From contig JADJSV010000018.1 of NCBI GenBank assembly GCA_016711505.1, forward strand, positions 248,001 to 312,000: DNA of 64,000 nucleotides. The letters run 5' to 3'. The notes beneath the pieces are model-generated. The model was not told the origin of the DNA. It was given only the letters and a program-made list of their open reading frames with translations, and searched no databases. The DNA comes from Bacteroidota bacterium (GTDB lineage: Bacteria > Bacteroidota > Bacteroidia > AKYH767-A > 2013-40CM-41-45). Positions 38,964 to 48,520 of this stretch are shown in pieces; position 1 is the first letter of the stretch; every line of letters starts with the position of its first letter. A program made the translations under genes and the position numbers.

Positions 38964-39377
38964 ATGGACTCCACCCGCCAACAAAAATACAACCGCCTCT
39001 TCCTAAAAGAAATCGGTGAGCTTTTCCAGAAGGAAGGCCGGAATTTTTATGGGAATGCTTTTGTGACGGTTACGAATGTGCGCGTGTCGCCGGATTTGGG
39101 GATTGCGAATATACATTTGTCGTTTTTTGGGGTAAAAGACCCGAATGCTGTGCTGGAACAGATCAAAAAACATACGAAGGAAATCCGCCATTTACTCGGA
39201 AATTCTATCCGACACCAGGCGCGAATTGTGCCGGAATTGAAGTTTTTTCTGGATGATTCGCTGGATTATGTGGAGAAGATGGAGAAGCTTTTTAAGGATA
39301 TCAATATTCCACCCAGCACCACCAGCTATCAAGAGTATTTTTGTTCAAAGGTTCAAAGTTCAAAGTTGGCTTCGTAG
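38964..39377 (+). CDS. rbfA: 30S ribosome-binding factor A
   Basis: RbfA helps late maturation of the 30S subunit, binding near the 5' end of 16S rRNA. The KH-like core runs from QKYNRLFLKEIGELFQ through ITVTNVRVS-type strands (FVTVTNVRVSPDLGIANIHL) to VPELKFFLDDSLDYVEKME and ends near residue 120. The last 12 residues (FCSKVQSSKLAS) are translated from an intergenic inverted repeat (39345-39493) and are not part of the family; the stop was moved into the repeat. The gene sits ahead of a methyltransferase and a LolC/E-like gene, an order common in Bacteroidota. Confidence 0.9.
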   Translation: MDSTRQQKYNRLFLKEIGELFQKEGRNFYGNAFVTVTNVRVSPDLGIANIHLSFFGVKDPNAVLEQIKKHTKEIRHLLGNSIRHQARIVPELKFFLDDSLDYVEKMEKLFKDINIPPSTTSYQEYFCSKVQSSKLAS

Positions 39378-39493
39378 GGAAAGCAGTTGAATCTTGAAAC
39401 GATTCTTTGCGGTAGAAACCCCCTCTGTTATATATTAGAATTCAACTGGTTAAGTGCTTTCGAAACTTTGAACTTTGAACCTTGAACTTTGAC
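39345..39493. repeat. inverted repeat (TTCAAAGTTCAAAG type) spanning rbfA 3' end
   Basis: Left arm TGTTCAAAGGTTCAAAGTTC-AAAGTT (39346-39371) and right arm ACTTTGAACTTTGAACCTTG-AACTTTGACC, with about 90 bases between. It is related to the GTCAAAGG elements elsewhere in the window. The left arm is translated as the tail of rbfA. Confidence 0.65.
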
Positions 39494-39539
39494 CTAATTT
39501 AAAGGCATTTCCTATCTTCGCGCATATTCATAACCCTAT

Positions 39540-40349
39540 ATGCAATACGACCCCATAAAGCGCTCCCTGGGCAATGTTTTTAATAAAACTCCTTTCTTAA
39601 GACGACTTTTTTATAATCTGCTGGATCTTTTATTGCTCCGTGCATGGCATGTGCATAAGGAACTTCGATTATGGATCCGGACAGCGAAAAAGGATGCAGA
39701 TATTCTTGATGCAGGCGCGGGATTCGGACAGTATACTTACTGGATGAATCAGAAAAATCAAAACTGGAAGATCACTTCTATCGATGTGAAGGATGAACAA
39801 GTGGCTGATTGCAATCGCTTCTTTCAGCAGATCGGTTCTACAAATGTCCGCTTTGAAGTGGGTGACCTTACGAAATATGTTGTGCCGAATGCATATGACC
39901 TTGTTGTTTGTGTTGATGTAATGGAACACATCTTAGAAGATGTTCAGGTTTTCAAAAATTATTTCGCATCGATGAAGTCGGGTGGAATGGTTCTGATCTC
40001 AACTCCTTCCGATCAGGGTGGCAGCGATGTGCATGGCGATGATGAATCTTCTTTCATCGAAGAACATGTGCGTGATGGATATAACATTCAGGAAATACAG
40101 GACAAACTGCGCTCTGCAGGTTTCAATAAAATAGAAGCGCGTTATCAATACGGAACTCCCGGAAAAATTTCGTGGCGACTGTCGATGAAATATCCGATCG
40201 TTATGCTCGGCAAAACGAAATTGTTCTTTATCATTCTGCCGTTCTATTATATTATCGCTTATCCGATTTCGTTTGTGCTTAATTATCTGGACACATACGG
40301 CAGGCATTCTACAGGCACTGGACTTGTGGTTAAGGCGTGGAAGGATTAA
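39540..40349 (+). CDS. class I SAM-dependent methyltransferase with C-terminal hydrophobic segment
   Basis: Protein of 269 residues. The SAM-binding motif I is DILDAGAGFGQYTYWM, the acidic strand-2 end is ITSIDVKDEQ, and LVVCVDVMEHILED is the post-motif typical of Methyltransf_11/25 proteins. About residues 225-250 (FFIILPFYYIIAYPISFVLNYL) are hydrophobic, suggesting membrane association and a lipid, quinone or sugar-lipid substrate. There is a TATCTTCG box near 39513. It is placed between rbfA and the LolC/E-like permease, with repeat elements on both sides. The substrate is not known. Confidence 0.78.
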   Translation: MQYDPIKRSLGNVFNKTPFLRRLFYNLLDLLLLRAWHVHKELRLWIRTAKKDADILDAGAGFGQYTYWMNQKNQNWKITSIDVKDEQVADCNRFFQQIGSTNVRFEVGDLTKYVVPNAYDLVVCVDVMEHILEDVQVFKNYFASMKSGGMVLISTPSDQGGSDVHGDDESSFIEEHVRDGYNIQEIQDKLRSAGFNKIEARYQYGTPGKISWRLSMKYPIVMLGKTKLFFIILPFYYIIAYPISFVLNYLDTYGRHSTGTGLVVKAWKD

Positions 40350-40357
40350 ATAAATTT

Positions 40358-40510
40358 TAGGTCAAAGGTCAGAAGTCAAAGGTCACTACTGCTCGTTTAA
40401 TTTGACTTTTGTTCTTTGAATCGAATAGAGTACAAATTACATTTACAATTAATAAATATAGGATGTTAATAGCCGTACAGCGTGACCTCTGACTTCTGAC
40501 CTTTGACCTA
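40358..40510. repeat. inverted repeat (GGTCAAAGGTCAGAAG type)
   Basis: Left arm TAGGTCAAAGGTCAGAAGTC-AAAGGTCAC at 40359-40387 and right arm GTGACCTCTGACTTCTGACC-TTTGACCTA at 40482-40510 are almost perfect complements around a 94-base AT-rich centre. It lies between the methyltransferase and permease genes. Confidence 0.7.
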
Positions 40511-40534
40511 AAAAAACACAAAGACCGCCTAAAC

Positions 40535-41776
40535 ATGTCAATCTCTTCCCTTATAGCAACAAGGTACTTTTTCAGCCGGAAGTCGCAGCGGGTCATCAAC
40601 ATCATTTCTCTCATTTCTATCATTGGTGTTACAATCGGAACAGCAGCATTGATCATCGTGCTTTCTGTTTTCAATGGCTTTGAAGGACTCATCAAACAAC
40701 TTTATAATTCATTCGACTCTGATCTGCGAATTACGATTGCTGAAGGAAAATCTTTTTCGAATCAGGAAGTGAAGCTCGATGATCTCAAAAAGATCAATGG
40801 AGTGAAGTATGTTGTAAGTGTAGTGGAGGAAAATGTGCTCGTGAAATATCGCGACAAACAAGTTACTGCTACCATCAAAGGTGTCAGCGATAATTACAGC
40901 AAGTCGAATGGAATGGATACTATGCTAACTGATGGAACGATGATACTTGCGCGTGGTGATACGGATTTTGCTGTTGTCGGTGGTGCAATTGCATACAATC
41001 TTCAAATAAGCATGAGTGATCCTTACACGCAACTGGAAATTTATGCGCCACGGAGAACTGCAACTTCATTTACAAATCCGGAAGAAGCATTTAATAAACG
41101 TTACGTTTCTCCATCAGGAATTTTCGCTATTCAACAGGAGTTCGATAGTAAATACATCATCGTTCCTTTGCGTTTTGCAAATGAGATTTTTGAATACGAT
41201 GATCATCTGACGGCTCTTGAAATTGCTGCAGTTCCGGGAACAGATGTCGATCAATTACAATCCGACATTCAAACAAAACTCGGAAACAAATTTGTAGTAA
41301 AGAACCGCTTTCAGCAACATGAACTCATCTACCGCATCATGAAATCAGAAAAGTGGGCGGTGTTTTTAATTCTAACTTTCATTCTTGTAGTCGCCGCATT
41401 TAATGTGATCAGTTCACTCACAATGCTTGTTATCGACAAGAAGAAAGACATTGCAGTACTGCAATCCTTCGGTGCAGATGTTTCCATGCTCCGTAAAATT
41501 TTTATAATCGACGGCCTGCTCATCACTATGACCGGCGCCATCTCCGGACTTGCAATCGGATTTTTCATCTGCTGGCTGCAACAGCAATTCGGCCTGATCG
41601 CTCTTGGCGGCTCCGGTACTTTTGTGATTGATGCCTATCCGGTACAAATGCTGCTGATAGATTTTATCTACGTTTTTGGAGCTGTTGCTGTGATTGGACT
41701 TTTGGCAGCATGGTATCCTAGTCAGAGACTGATAAGAGATGAGATTAATTTGAAGATGATTGCTGGAGATGAATAA
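40535..41776 (+). CDS. LolC/LolE-like ABC transporter permease (FtsX domain)
   Basis: Protein of 413 residues with the lipoprotein-release permease layout. One N-terminal membrane helix (residues about 22-48, INIISLISIIGVTIGTAALI) is followed by a large periplasmic domain (to about 270) and three C-terminal helices with the FtsX signature (AVFLILTFILVVAAFNVISSL and DIAVLQSFGADVSMLRKIF). It should extract outer-membrane lipoproteins from the inner membrane together with a LolD-type ATPase, which is not in this window. The gene ends in a perfect palindrome used as a shared terminator with the next, convergent gene. Confidence 0.85.
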   Translation: MSISSLIATRYFFSRKSQRVINIISLISIIGVTIGTAALIIVLSVFNGFEGLIKQLYNSFDSDLRITIAEGKSFSNQEVKLDDLKKINGVKYVVSVVEENVLVKYRDKQVTATIKGVSDNYSKSNGMDTMLTDGTMILARGDTDFAVVGGAIAYNLQISMSDPYTQLEIYAPRRTATSFTNPEEAFNKRYVSPSGIFAIQQEFDSKYIIVPLRFANEIFEYDDHLTALEIAAVPGTDVDQLQSDIQTKLGNKFVVKNRFQQHELIYRIMKSEKWAVFLILTFILVVAAFNVISSLTMLVIDKKKDIAVLQSFGADVSMLRKIFIIDGLLITMTGAISGLAIGFFICWLQQQFGLIALGGSGTFVIDAYPVQMLLIDFIYVFGAVAVIGLLAAWYPSQRLIRDEINLKMIAGDE

Positions 41777-41810
41777 TTTTTTGCACGGCCCTTAAGGGCC
41801 GTGCAAAAAA
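41777..41810. terminator. 34-bp perfect palindrome, bidirectional terminator
   Basis: TTTTTTGCACGGCCCTT (41777-41793) and its exact complement (41794-41810) directly follow the permease stop and precede the stop of the minus-strand SGNH gene. The A/T ends give T tracts on both strands. Fits an intrinsic terminator for both convergent genes. Confidence 0.85.
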
Positions 41811-41815
41811 TTTTC

Positions 41816-43567
41816 TTACTGAACAATTAACTTATAAACTTTTGTCCTGTTTTTTCCGAAACGGAAAAAATAAATTCCCTCAGATAATTCTGAAATGTCC
41901 AGTGGTATGTCGTTTGAACACTCAATCGTTTTCACAATTGCTCCTGTGAAGTTTAGTATATCCAGATGATCCGAGAAGGGCTGGTTTCCGCTGTCAATTT
42001 TGACAAATGTTGTGGCAGGATTTGGGTACAAACGGTATTCAGGGTCATGGTTTATTTCATTGACAGAGATCAATCCACAATCATAGAATAAGACCTGTGA
42101 TGTTGTATCTACAGGGCATTCAGAAAGCGGATTAATGACCCTGCATTCGTACTTGCCGGAAGAATAAATCAGAAGGGTATCTTCATTAGTTATCGATTGT
42201 AGTAATGTGTCATTTTTGTACCATAAAATGTTTTCTGTTCCTGTAAGGCTTCCGTTAATGTGTAAAACTGAAAACACAACTGTATCTCCATCACAAGGAT
42301 CTCCGATTGCATCAAAATAATATCCTGTCCAGAACGGTGCCTCAGAATAACTGCGGGATCTTTCAGAACATCCGTTCAAAGTTGTTACAACAGAAAATCC
42401 CGAAACAGCATAACGCCTGTAGTCTGGAAGAAACTGCCCGGTTTCAGGTAATGAATCATCATAAGCAAACCATTGATATGAATCTGCAACAGAAGTGTAA
42501 ATTGTATCATTGTAGCACAGCCATGGATTTTCTGTAAAAACAGATGGATCATGACTGCAAAACTGAACAATTGTATCAGCAAAACTTGTGTGTAGTCCCT
42601 GCAGGTCGCACGTATTGGTTGTCAGAGTAACGTAGTAAGATCCATCGCTCAAATAGCCGTGATAGCTGTAACCCAGACTATCAATAGTACCATCGCCAAG
42701 ATCCCACAAATAGTTTTGATTAATTCCCTGAGCCCGGGAATAAAAATTCAATTCATTGTATCCTGCTCCAACCTGAGTACCAATCTGAGCAAGCGGAGGT
42801 TTTTTAAAATCGTAAAATGACAAACTATCATATACGATCAGTTTTGCTGCATTGCGAATTATTGCAGCTTCAGACTGAGAGAGACTGAAATTATATGTGA
42901 TCAATGATGGATCTTTTTTGAAAATGGCAGTATAAAAACAACAGGCGGCTGCATAGGAACCGGCAGCTGATGGATGACTCTCATCAGACTGATACAATTC
43001 AATCTGTGGAAAATTATAACGAAGGTATCTCCAGACTGTAGATACAGGCGACACTTCACAGTTGAGATTTTTAGATAGATACATATAAGCGCGCCTGATG
43101 GTTGTGTCCATGCCATCATAAGTACAAACAAGAGGATAATACATACAATTTGCTGAGTCACCATTTTTTCTTCCCCAGGTCATGTATGTTAATGGAACAG
43201 CACATGGATTGTACTGTTTAATTAATTTTTCAAGATCTTTTCCTCCGCTTAAAAACCGATTATGTTCAAGTACCGGTTCCTGGCTTTGCCCTTGCATCAC
43301 AACATACTGCCATCCACCCGCCATGATCTTGCTACGTGTAACGGAATCTGTGTTGTGATCGAGAAGCTGATATCCACCGGGAGTATTACTGTCAAACATT
43401 AATGTATCGCCCGCAGACAACGCCACGTCGCTGATCAGTTGAGGAAGATTATTAACGGAAGTATAACTGTTTCCTAAAAATAATACGCGTCGAGTAATTT
43501 GGCCTATAATTATTTCTGAAAATAAAATAAAGACGACCGTAATCCGGATGAATGAAATATTTCTCAT
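41816..43567 (-). CDS. secreted SGNH-like/PKD protein with T9SS sorting domain
   Basis: Protein of 583 residues. Signal peptide (about 1-23) is followed by an SGNH-hydrolase-like fold: VLFLGNSYTS (block I, with Ser after Asn), VVMQGQSQEP, and the C-terminal catalytic pair in SDESHPSAAG. A PKD-type segment (WDLGDGTIDSLGYSYHGY) and further Ig-like repeats come next, and a T9SS type A sorting domain from YRLYPNPATTF to KVYKLIVQ. It is probably a surface esterase or carbohydrate-active protein. Block I has the usual GNSxT order for the family, so activity is plausible. It is convergent with the LolC/E-like gene. Confidence 0.8.
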   Translation of the reverse strand: MRNISFIRITVVFILFSEIIIGQITRRVLFLGNSYTSVNNLPQLISDVALSAGDTLMFDSNTPGGYQLLDHNTDSVTRSKIMAGGWQYVVMQGQSQEPVLEHNRFLSGGKDLEKLIKQYNPCAVPLTYMTWGRKNGDSANCMYYPLVCTYDGMDTTIRRAYMYLSKNLNCEVSPVSTVWRYLRYNFPQIELYQSDESHPSAAGSYAAACCFYTAIFKKDPSLITYNFSLSQSEAAIIRNAAKLIVYDSLSFYDFKKPPLAQIGTQVGAGYNELNFYSRAQGINQNYLWDLGDGTIDSLGYSYHGYLSDGSYYVTLTTNTCDLQGLHTSFADTIVQFCSHDPSVFTENPWLCYNDTIYTSVADSYQWFAYDDSLPETGQFLPDYRRYAVSGFSVVTTLNGCSERSRSYSEAPFWTGYYFDAIGDPCDGDTVVFSVLHINGSLTGTENILWYKNDTLLQSITNEDTLLIYSSGKYECRVINPLSECPVDTTSQVLFYDCGLISVNEINHDPEYRLYPNPATTFVKIDSGNQPFSDHLDILNFTGAIVKTIECSNDIPLDISELSEGIYFFRFGKNRTKVYKLIVQ

Positions 43568-43801
43568 GAAATTTTTTACTTAAAGTAAATATACAACATA
43601 GAAAGAATTATCCCTTTGAGAAATCAAATAATACATGATGATGCAGGTAAAATATAAAATGAATGATCTTTGAAAAAGGAACAAAAGACAACCTCAACCA
43701 AATGAAGAATCTTCACTTTCAGAAGAATTTATAAAAACTATTCTGCCCTGCAAACAACTATCCTCTTCAATCCTTTTATATTCCTGTTCCCTGTTTTAAG
43801 A

Positions 43802-44251
43802 TCATTCATAGTAAGCAAAAAGTATTCTATTTTCAATTTCACCCATCTCTTTTCCATTCATCTCAGTAACTATGTAAAGATGATTGCCGGTTTCTGTATT
43901 ATAGATTTCGTTGAAGGAATAAACAACAGTATAACCATCGACTGCCTCAAACTTAAAATAAAATTCGTTCAGCATTTTCCGGTTCTCATAATCGAACTCA
44001 ACAGTATCTAACAGAGTCTTTACTAAAACACCTTTCACACCTTTGGAATCTTCCCGCTGCTTTGCAGAACAACTGGTATTGACATCACCAAGTAAGTCAC
44101 TCTTGTATTCTTTAATAGCGGAAATTGGAAAGGACCATTCTGATTTTACTTTTCCTGTGACAAATAATGTGTCAGTATGAAATGCATTTTGCCCAAATAA
44201 AAATTGTGCTGAGAGGAGAAATAAAAATTGCGTAAAAAATATTTTAATCAT
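43802..44251 (-). CDS. small secreted hypothetical protein
   Basis: Protein of 149 residues with a signal peptide (residues 1-20, ending near LFGQ). The remainder is soluble and mostly beta or helical mix: FHTDTLFVTGKVKSEWSFPI, a Lys/Cys-containing TSCSAKQREDSKGVKGV segment and MNGKEMGEIENRILFAYYE at the end. The DTLFVTGKVK and GYTVVYSFNEIYN parts resemble small molybdopterin-like or oxidoreductase-related secreted domains, but I am not certain enough to name it. It stands alone between two repeat-bearing gaps. Confidence 0.55.
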   Translation of the reverse strand: MIKIFFTQFLFLLSAQFLFGQNAFHTDTLFVTGKVKSEWSFPISAIKEYKSDLLGDVNTSCSAKQREDSKGVKGVLVKTLLDTVEFDYENRKMLNEFYFKFEAVDGYTVVYSFNEIYNTETGNHLYIVTEMNGKEMGEIENRILFAYYE

Positions 44252-44787
44252 TTTGAAATGTTAAGTTTAAATATCTCTTTTGTTGTTTAATAAAAGAACC
44301 GGCATTTATGCGGTAACGAATTTCAAATTTATTATAGTCATTTGATTATTTAAAAATGCTGTCCGCCTCGGCGGATAGTCATGCAGACAGGGGAAAACTT
44401 GGGGACTTTCTGCATGGCGTCAGCCTTTTGTTTGCTAAGCATTTTCTATTTCTATTTCACTTTCTAATTCAGTTTAATTTCTATTCCAGTTTATTTTGAA
44501 TTGGTTGCAGGGACCGTTTCAATTGATGAAGCGCGCCCCCGGGGTTAAATATGTATTCACCATTTTTCTATCAAGCCAGCACTTTAATCCTGCACTTAAA
44601 CTCAAACTTACATTTACAGATAATTTTTATTTCAATTACAACACAATTTACTGTTAATCCTTTGCAAGGACCGTTTCATTTTTTGAAGCGCGCCCCCGGG
44701 GTTAAATATGTGCCATCTACAGTGTCAGTCAAAAATACCAACCGCCGACATAAACTGGCGCCAACATTTACCACTTAAAACCTGCAA
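44252..44787. other. gene-free region with 49-bp duplicated element
   Basis: About 535 bases between two minus-strand genes. It has a small hairpin (TCCGCCTCGGCGGA near 44367), an inverted pair ATGCAGACAGG / CTTTCTGCATGG, and two copies of a 49-base element. I see no gene. Confidence 0.65.
44505..44711. repeat. duplicated 49-bp element with GCGCGCCCCCGGGG core
   Basis: Copies at 44505-44553 and 44663-44711 share TGCA-GGACCGTTTCA, then TGAAGCGCGCCCCCGGGGTT-AAATATGT, with few differences. The 110-base spacer is unrelated and AT-rich. The GC-rich core is an outlier in this genome. Confidence 0.8.
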
Positions 44788-45777
44788 TCAGACCAATTTA
44801 TTCTTCACCAGATACTCCGCAATCTGCACAGCATTCGTAGCCGCACCCTTGCGCAAATTATCTGCAACGATCCACATGTTCACTGTGTTCGCTTGCGATT
44901 CGTCACGACGGATTCTTCCTACGAAGACATCGTCTTTTCCCTCTGCAAAAAGTGGCATCGGATATTGCTGATTGGAAACATCATCCTGTAAGATCACACC
45001 TTTTGTGTCTTTCAATATCGAACGGATATCTTCAACTGTAAAATCATTTGTGAACTCTACATTCACTGCTTCACTATGTCCGCCTTTGACGGGAACACGA
45101 ACTGTTGTTGCAGTCAGACGAATTGAATCATCACCCATGATCTTGCGCGTCTCGTTCAGCATTTTCATTTCTTCTTTTGTGTAGCCATTGTCGAGAAACA
45201 CATCGATCTGCGGTAAAACATTCATGTCGATCTGATATTTATATGCCATTTCACCTTTCACGCCATTACGTTCATTCAGCATCTGATCAACTGCTTTTTT
45301 TCCTGTACCGGAAACAGACTGATAGGTTGAAACAACAACACGCTTGATGTTATATTTTTTGTGCAGCGGATTCAGCACCATTACCATTTGAATCGTCGAG
45401 CAATTCGGATTGGCAATGATCTTGTCTTCTTTCGTCAACACATGTGCATTGATCTCCGGTACAACCAGTTTTTTTGTTGCATCCATTCTCCATGCGGAGG
45501 AATTATCGATGACAGTTGTTCCTGCGGCTGCAAATTTTGGTGCCCATTCCAATGAAGGGCTACCACCGGCAGAGAAGATAGCAATGTCTGCTTTCATCGA
45601 TACAGCATCAGCCATTGAAACACATTTGTACGGTTTGCCTCGGAAGAAAATTTCTTTGCCGATCGATTTGTCAGAACCGACAGGGATCAATTCGTCGACA
45701 GGAAAATCGCGTTCTTCCAAAACTTTCAACATTACTTGTCCAACCATTCCGGTTGCACCGACTACTGCTACTTTCAT
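44788..45777 (-). CDS. asd: aspartate-semialdehyde dehydrogenase
   Basis: Second step from aspartate to lysine, threonine and methionine. Protein of 329 residues with an N-terminal NADP-binding segment VAVVGATGMVGQVML, the catalytic Cys in IANPNCSTIQMV (about residue 126), SVSGTGKKAV, and the active His in PVKGGHSEAVNV. Length and motifs are complete. It is a single gene, divergent from the lamin-tail protein with an 86-base gap holding the promoter. No other diaminopimelate-pathway gene is in the window. Confidence 0.95.
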   Translation of the reverse strand: MKVAVVGATGMVGQVMLKVLEERDFPVDELIPVGSDKSIGKEIFFRGKPYKCVSMADAVSMKADIAIFSAGGSPSLEWAPKFAAAGTTVIDNSSAWRMDATKKLVVPEINAHVLTKEDKIIANPNCSTIQMVMVLNPLHKKYNIKRVVVSTYQSVSGTGKKAVDQMLNERNGVKGEMAYKYQIDMNVLPQIDVFLDNGYTKEEMKMLNETRKIMGDDSIRLTATTVRVPVKGGHSEAVNVEFTNDFTVEDIRSILKDTKGVILQDDVSNQQYPMPLFAEGKDDVFVGRIRRDESQANTVNMWIVADNLRKGAATNAVQIAEYLVKNKLV

Positions 45778-45831
45778 AAGGTTCTTTTATTATCCAGCAT
45801 TTATGGGGTTACGAATCCGATTTCAGCACCC

Positions 45832-45839
45832 TAATTTTG
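45832..45839 (+). promoter_or_regulatory. -7 box upstream of lamin-tail gene
   Basis: TAATTTTG matches TAnnTTTG, 24 bases before the ATG at 45864. It sits in the divergent gap with asd. Confidence 0.5.
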
Positions 45840-45863
45840 TCTGCAAATTAAGCAATCGCTCCA

Positions 45864-48473
45864 ATGCAGAACCTCCTCATACTGATTTTTTCTTTGCTGG
45901 TTACAATGTCAAATGCTCAGCTCGCCGACAATTTTACCGACGGCGATTTTACTTCAAATCCGCAATGGCAGGGTGATAGTGCAGATTTTATTGTCAATTC
46001 CAGCGGCATGCTGCAGTTGAATTCTGCGATTGTAGGTAATTCGACTTTAGCTGTCCCCATTAACATGAATTATAATGACACGCTGGAATGGCGGATCAAA
46101 ACCAAACTCGATTTCGCTCCTTCTTCCGGTAACTATTGCCGGATCTATTTGGCAGCCGATACGAATAATTCTCAGTCTTCCGTCAGCGGTTATTTTCTTC
46201 AATTGGGCGAGTCATTGTCAAATGATGCCATCGAATTGTTCCGACAATCCGGAACTGTGATCACATCTGTTTGCCGTGGAACCGATGGACAGATTGCAGC
46301 CGCTTTTGAAATTCAGATCCGGGTTTTGCGATTCCCTTCCGGGTTATGGCAAGTCTTTGCTGATGAAAATCTAACCGGCAATTATTCACAAATAGCGTCA
46401 GGATCAGATCCCGGTAATCCCGCTCCAGATTATTTTTTCCTCGATTGTAATTACACTTCCGGAAATCTCCAGCGGTTTTATTTCGATGATGTCTATGCCG
46501 GAAAATTTATTCCTGATGATGAAAAGCCGAGTTGTACTTCTATCGAAATTCCAACTGATACTACCATCAAACTGCAGTTCTCAGAGCAGATTGATTTCGC
46601 AAGTGCAAATACGTTTGCAAATTATAACATCATTTCAATCGGTAATCCTTCTCAATTGACGATTGATTCACTTAATGATTATTCAATCATGCTTTTCTTC
46701 CCGCAGCATTTTACTGTGGGCGATGAACTGAATCTTCATTTGCAAAATCTCCGGGATGCTGCCGGAAATAGAATGAATGATACAAGCATCGCTTTTTCCT
46801 ATCACCCGATTGGCTCGGGAATGCTGAATGATATTATCATTTCAGAGATCTATTTCGAAATGTCTTCGCTAAGTCCGTTGCCAAATGCAGAATTTATTGA
46901 GCTGTTTAATCGATCTGATTCTGCAATCAATCTTGCAGGCTGGACAATTTCTGATGGTTCTTCTGATGCAATGTTTCCGGATTATTTGTTAAAGCCAAAC
47001 CATTACGTTGTTGTTTATGATTTGCAAAACGATCAGCTTTTTTCGGCAATTCAGAATCGAATTGGTGTCGTAGGTTTTCCCGGATTGAATAACGATTCCG
47101 GTGATACCTTGACGTTGATGAATTCGTTGCAACTGGAAATTGAAACCGTTCCTTTTAATGACGACAGCTATCACAATAACGACAAGAATGATGGCGGCTG
47201 GACGACAGAACGAATCGACGCAAACTTCACTTGTCAGGATCAGGCGAATTGGAAAGCTTCTGAAAACACGGCACATGGTACACCCGGTCTGGCCAATAGT
47301 GTTGCCGGAATTCATACAGATTATACAACACCATGGATAGATAATCTCTACATTGTAGATTCTCTTAGCTTACAAATAGAATTCAGTGAATCTATCTTTT
47401 CTACTATCATTCCATCAGGATTTATAGCTATTGACAAGTATAATGTCGCGAATGATTGTATTTCCGTAAATCAGATCACGGAAAATTCTTTTCTGCTGGA
47501 GTTTGCAAATCAATTTGCCGATGGAATTTATCATTTGAAAATTAACGATACGCTCCGCGATTGTACCGGCAATGCAGTTGATCTTAATATTCAATATCGC
47601 TTCGGAAAAACACAACCTGCAGCAATAGGTGATGTTGTGATCAACGAGATTTTATTTGATCCGCGAGATGGCGGCGAAGATTTTGTCGAACTGTTCAACT
47701 GTTCTTCGAAGATCATTGACCTCAACAAATGGATCATTCAGGAAGCAGAAGCTGATGATGAAAACTCCGTCAAGGATGAATCACAATTGAGTTCCGATCA
47801 CCGGATATTATTCCCGGGAGAATATTTGGCGTTTACTAAATCAGTGGCCGGTGTCACCGGATTTTACAATTGTCCGGATTTAAAATCCATTGTCCAACTG
47901 GAAGACATTCCTGATTTTAATTCTGATGAAGGTCGTGTCGTTCTTCGGGATGGTGACGGCAACCGACTCGATGCATTCAGGTATTCCGACGACATGCATT
48001 TCTATCTTCTGAATTCTCCAAACGGTGTTTCGCTGGAACGATTAAATGGTTATTTCGGTGATCCGGAAAATGCACAATGGCATTCGGCAGCTTCGACTGT
48101 CGGGTTTGCTACACCGGGTTTTACGAATTCGCATTGGGTTGGTGAAAATCCGGGCTCAGGAAAAATTGACATTGTTAATGAAGTCTTTTCTCCCGATAAC
48201 AATGGTTATGAAGATCTGCTCACCATCAATTTTCAATTTGAAGATCCGGGTACAATTCTGAGTCTGTCGATTTTTTCGAAAGATGGGTCACCCATTCGCG
48301 AACTGCTGGTCAATCAAACTGTCTCAGGAACCGGACAAATCTTCTGGGATGGATTTTCTGATGCAGGAAAACTTGTTTATCCGGGGAGGTATTTAATTTG
48401 GGCAAAAGCATTTAGTCTGGAAAAGGGGACAGAGGTTTTTAGGAGTTCGTGTGTGGTGGCAGTAAAGGAATAA
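45864..48473 (+). CDS. large secreted protein with two lamin-tail domains
   Basis: Protein of 869 residues. Signal peptide (ends near SNAQ). The N-terminal 200 residues form a beta-rich lectin-like region. Two Ig-like segments with the DTTIKLQFSEQID and SLSLQIEFSESIF pattern alternate with lamin-tail domains (IIISEIYFEMSSLSP ... FIELFNRSDSAINLAGWTI, and VVINEILFDPRDGGEDFVEL ... WIIQEAE). The end (NEVFSPDNNGYEDLLTINF, then GQIFWDGFSDAGKLVYPGRY) is a FlgD-like Ig region rather than a typical YPNP-type T9SS tail. It is likely an exported surface or extracellular protein. Function unknown. Confidence 0.8.
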   Translation: MQNLLILIFSLLVTMSNAQLADNFTDGDFTSNPQWQGDSADFIVNSSGMLQLNSAIVGNSTLAVPINMNYNDTLEWRIKTKLDFAPSSGNYCRIYLAADTNNSQSSVSGYFLQLGESLSNDAIELFRQSGTVITSVCRGTDGQIAAAFEIQIRVLRFPSGLWQVFADENLTGNYSQIASGSDPGNPAPDYFFLDCNYTSGNLQRFYFDDVYAGKFIPDDEKPSCTSIEIPTDTTIKLQFSEQIDFASANTFANYNIISIGNPSQLTIDSLNDYSIMLFFPQHFTVGDELNLHLQNLRDAAGNRMNDTSIAFSYHPIGSGMLNDIIISEIYFEMSSLSPLPNAEFIELFNRSDSAINLAGWTISDGSSDAMFPDYLLKPNHYVVVYDLQNDQLFSAIQNRIGVVGFPGLNNDSGDTLTLMNSLQLEIETVPFNDDSYHNNDKNDGGWTTERIDANFTCQDQANWKASENTAHGTPGLANSVAGIHTDYTTPWIDNLYIVDSLSLQIEFSESIFSTIIPSGFIAIDKYNVANDCISVNQITENSFLLEFANQFADGIYHLKINDTLRDCTGNAVDLNIQYRFGKTQPAAIGDVVINEILFDPRDGGEDFVELFNCSSKIIDLNKWIIQEAEADDENSVKDESQLSSDHRILFPGEYLAFTKSVAGVTGFYNCPDLKSIVQLEDIPDFNSDEGRVVLRDGDGNRLDAFRYSDDMHFYLLNSPNGVSLERLNGYFGDPENAQWHSAASTVGFATPGFTNSHWVGENPGSGKIDIVNEVFSPDNNGYEDLLTINFQFEDPGTILSLSIFSKDGSPIRELLVNQTVSGTGQIFWDGFSDAGKLVYPGRYLIWAKAFSLEKGTEVFRSSCVVAVKE

Positions 48474-48520
48474 GAAAATAAATTATAGTACAAATCCCTA
48501 AGATTATACAGTCAAGATTA

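Noticed and set aside
45410..45976. Plus-strand ORF overlapping asd
   Set aside because: asd has all catalytic motifs on the minus strand; this ORF has no family similarity.
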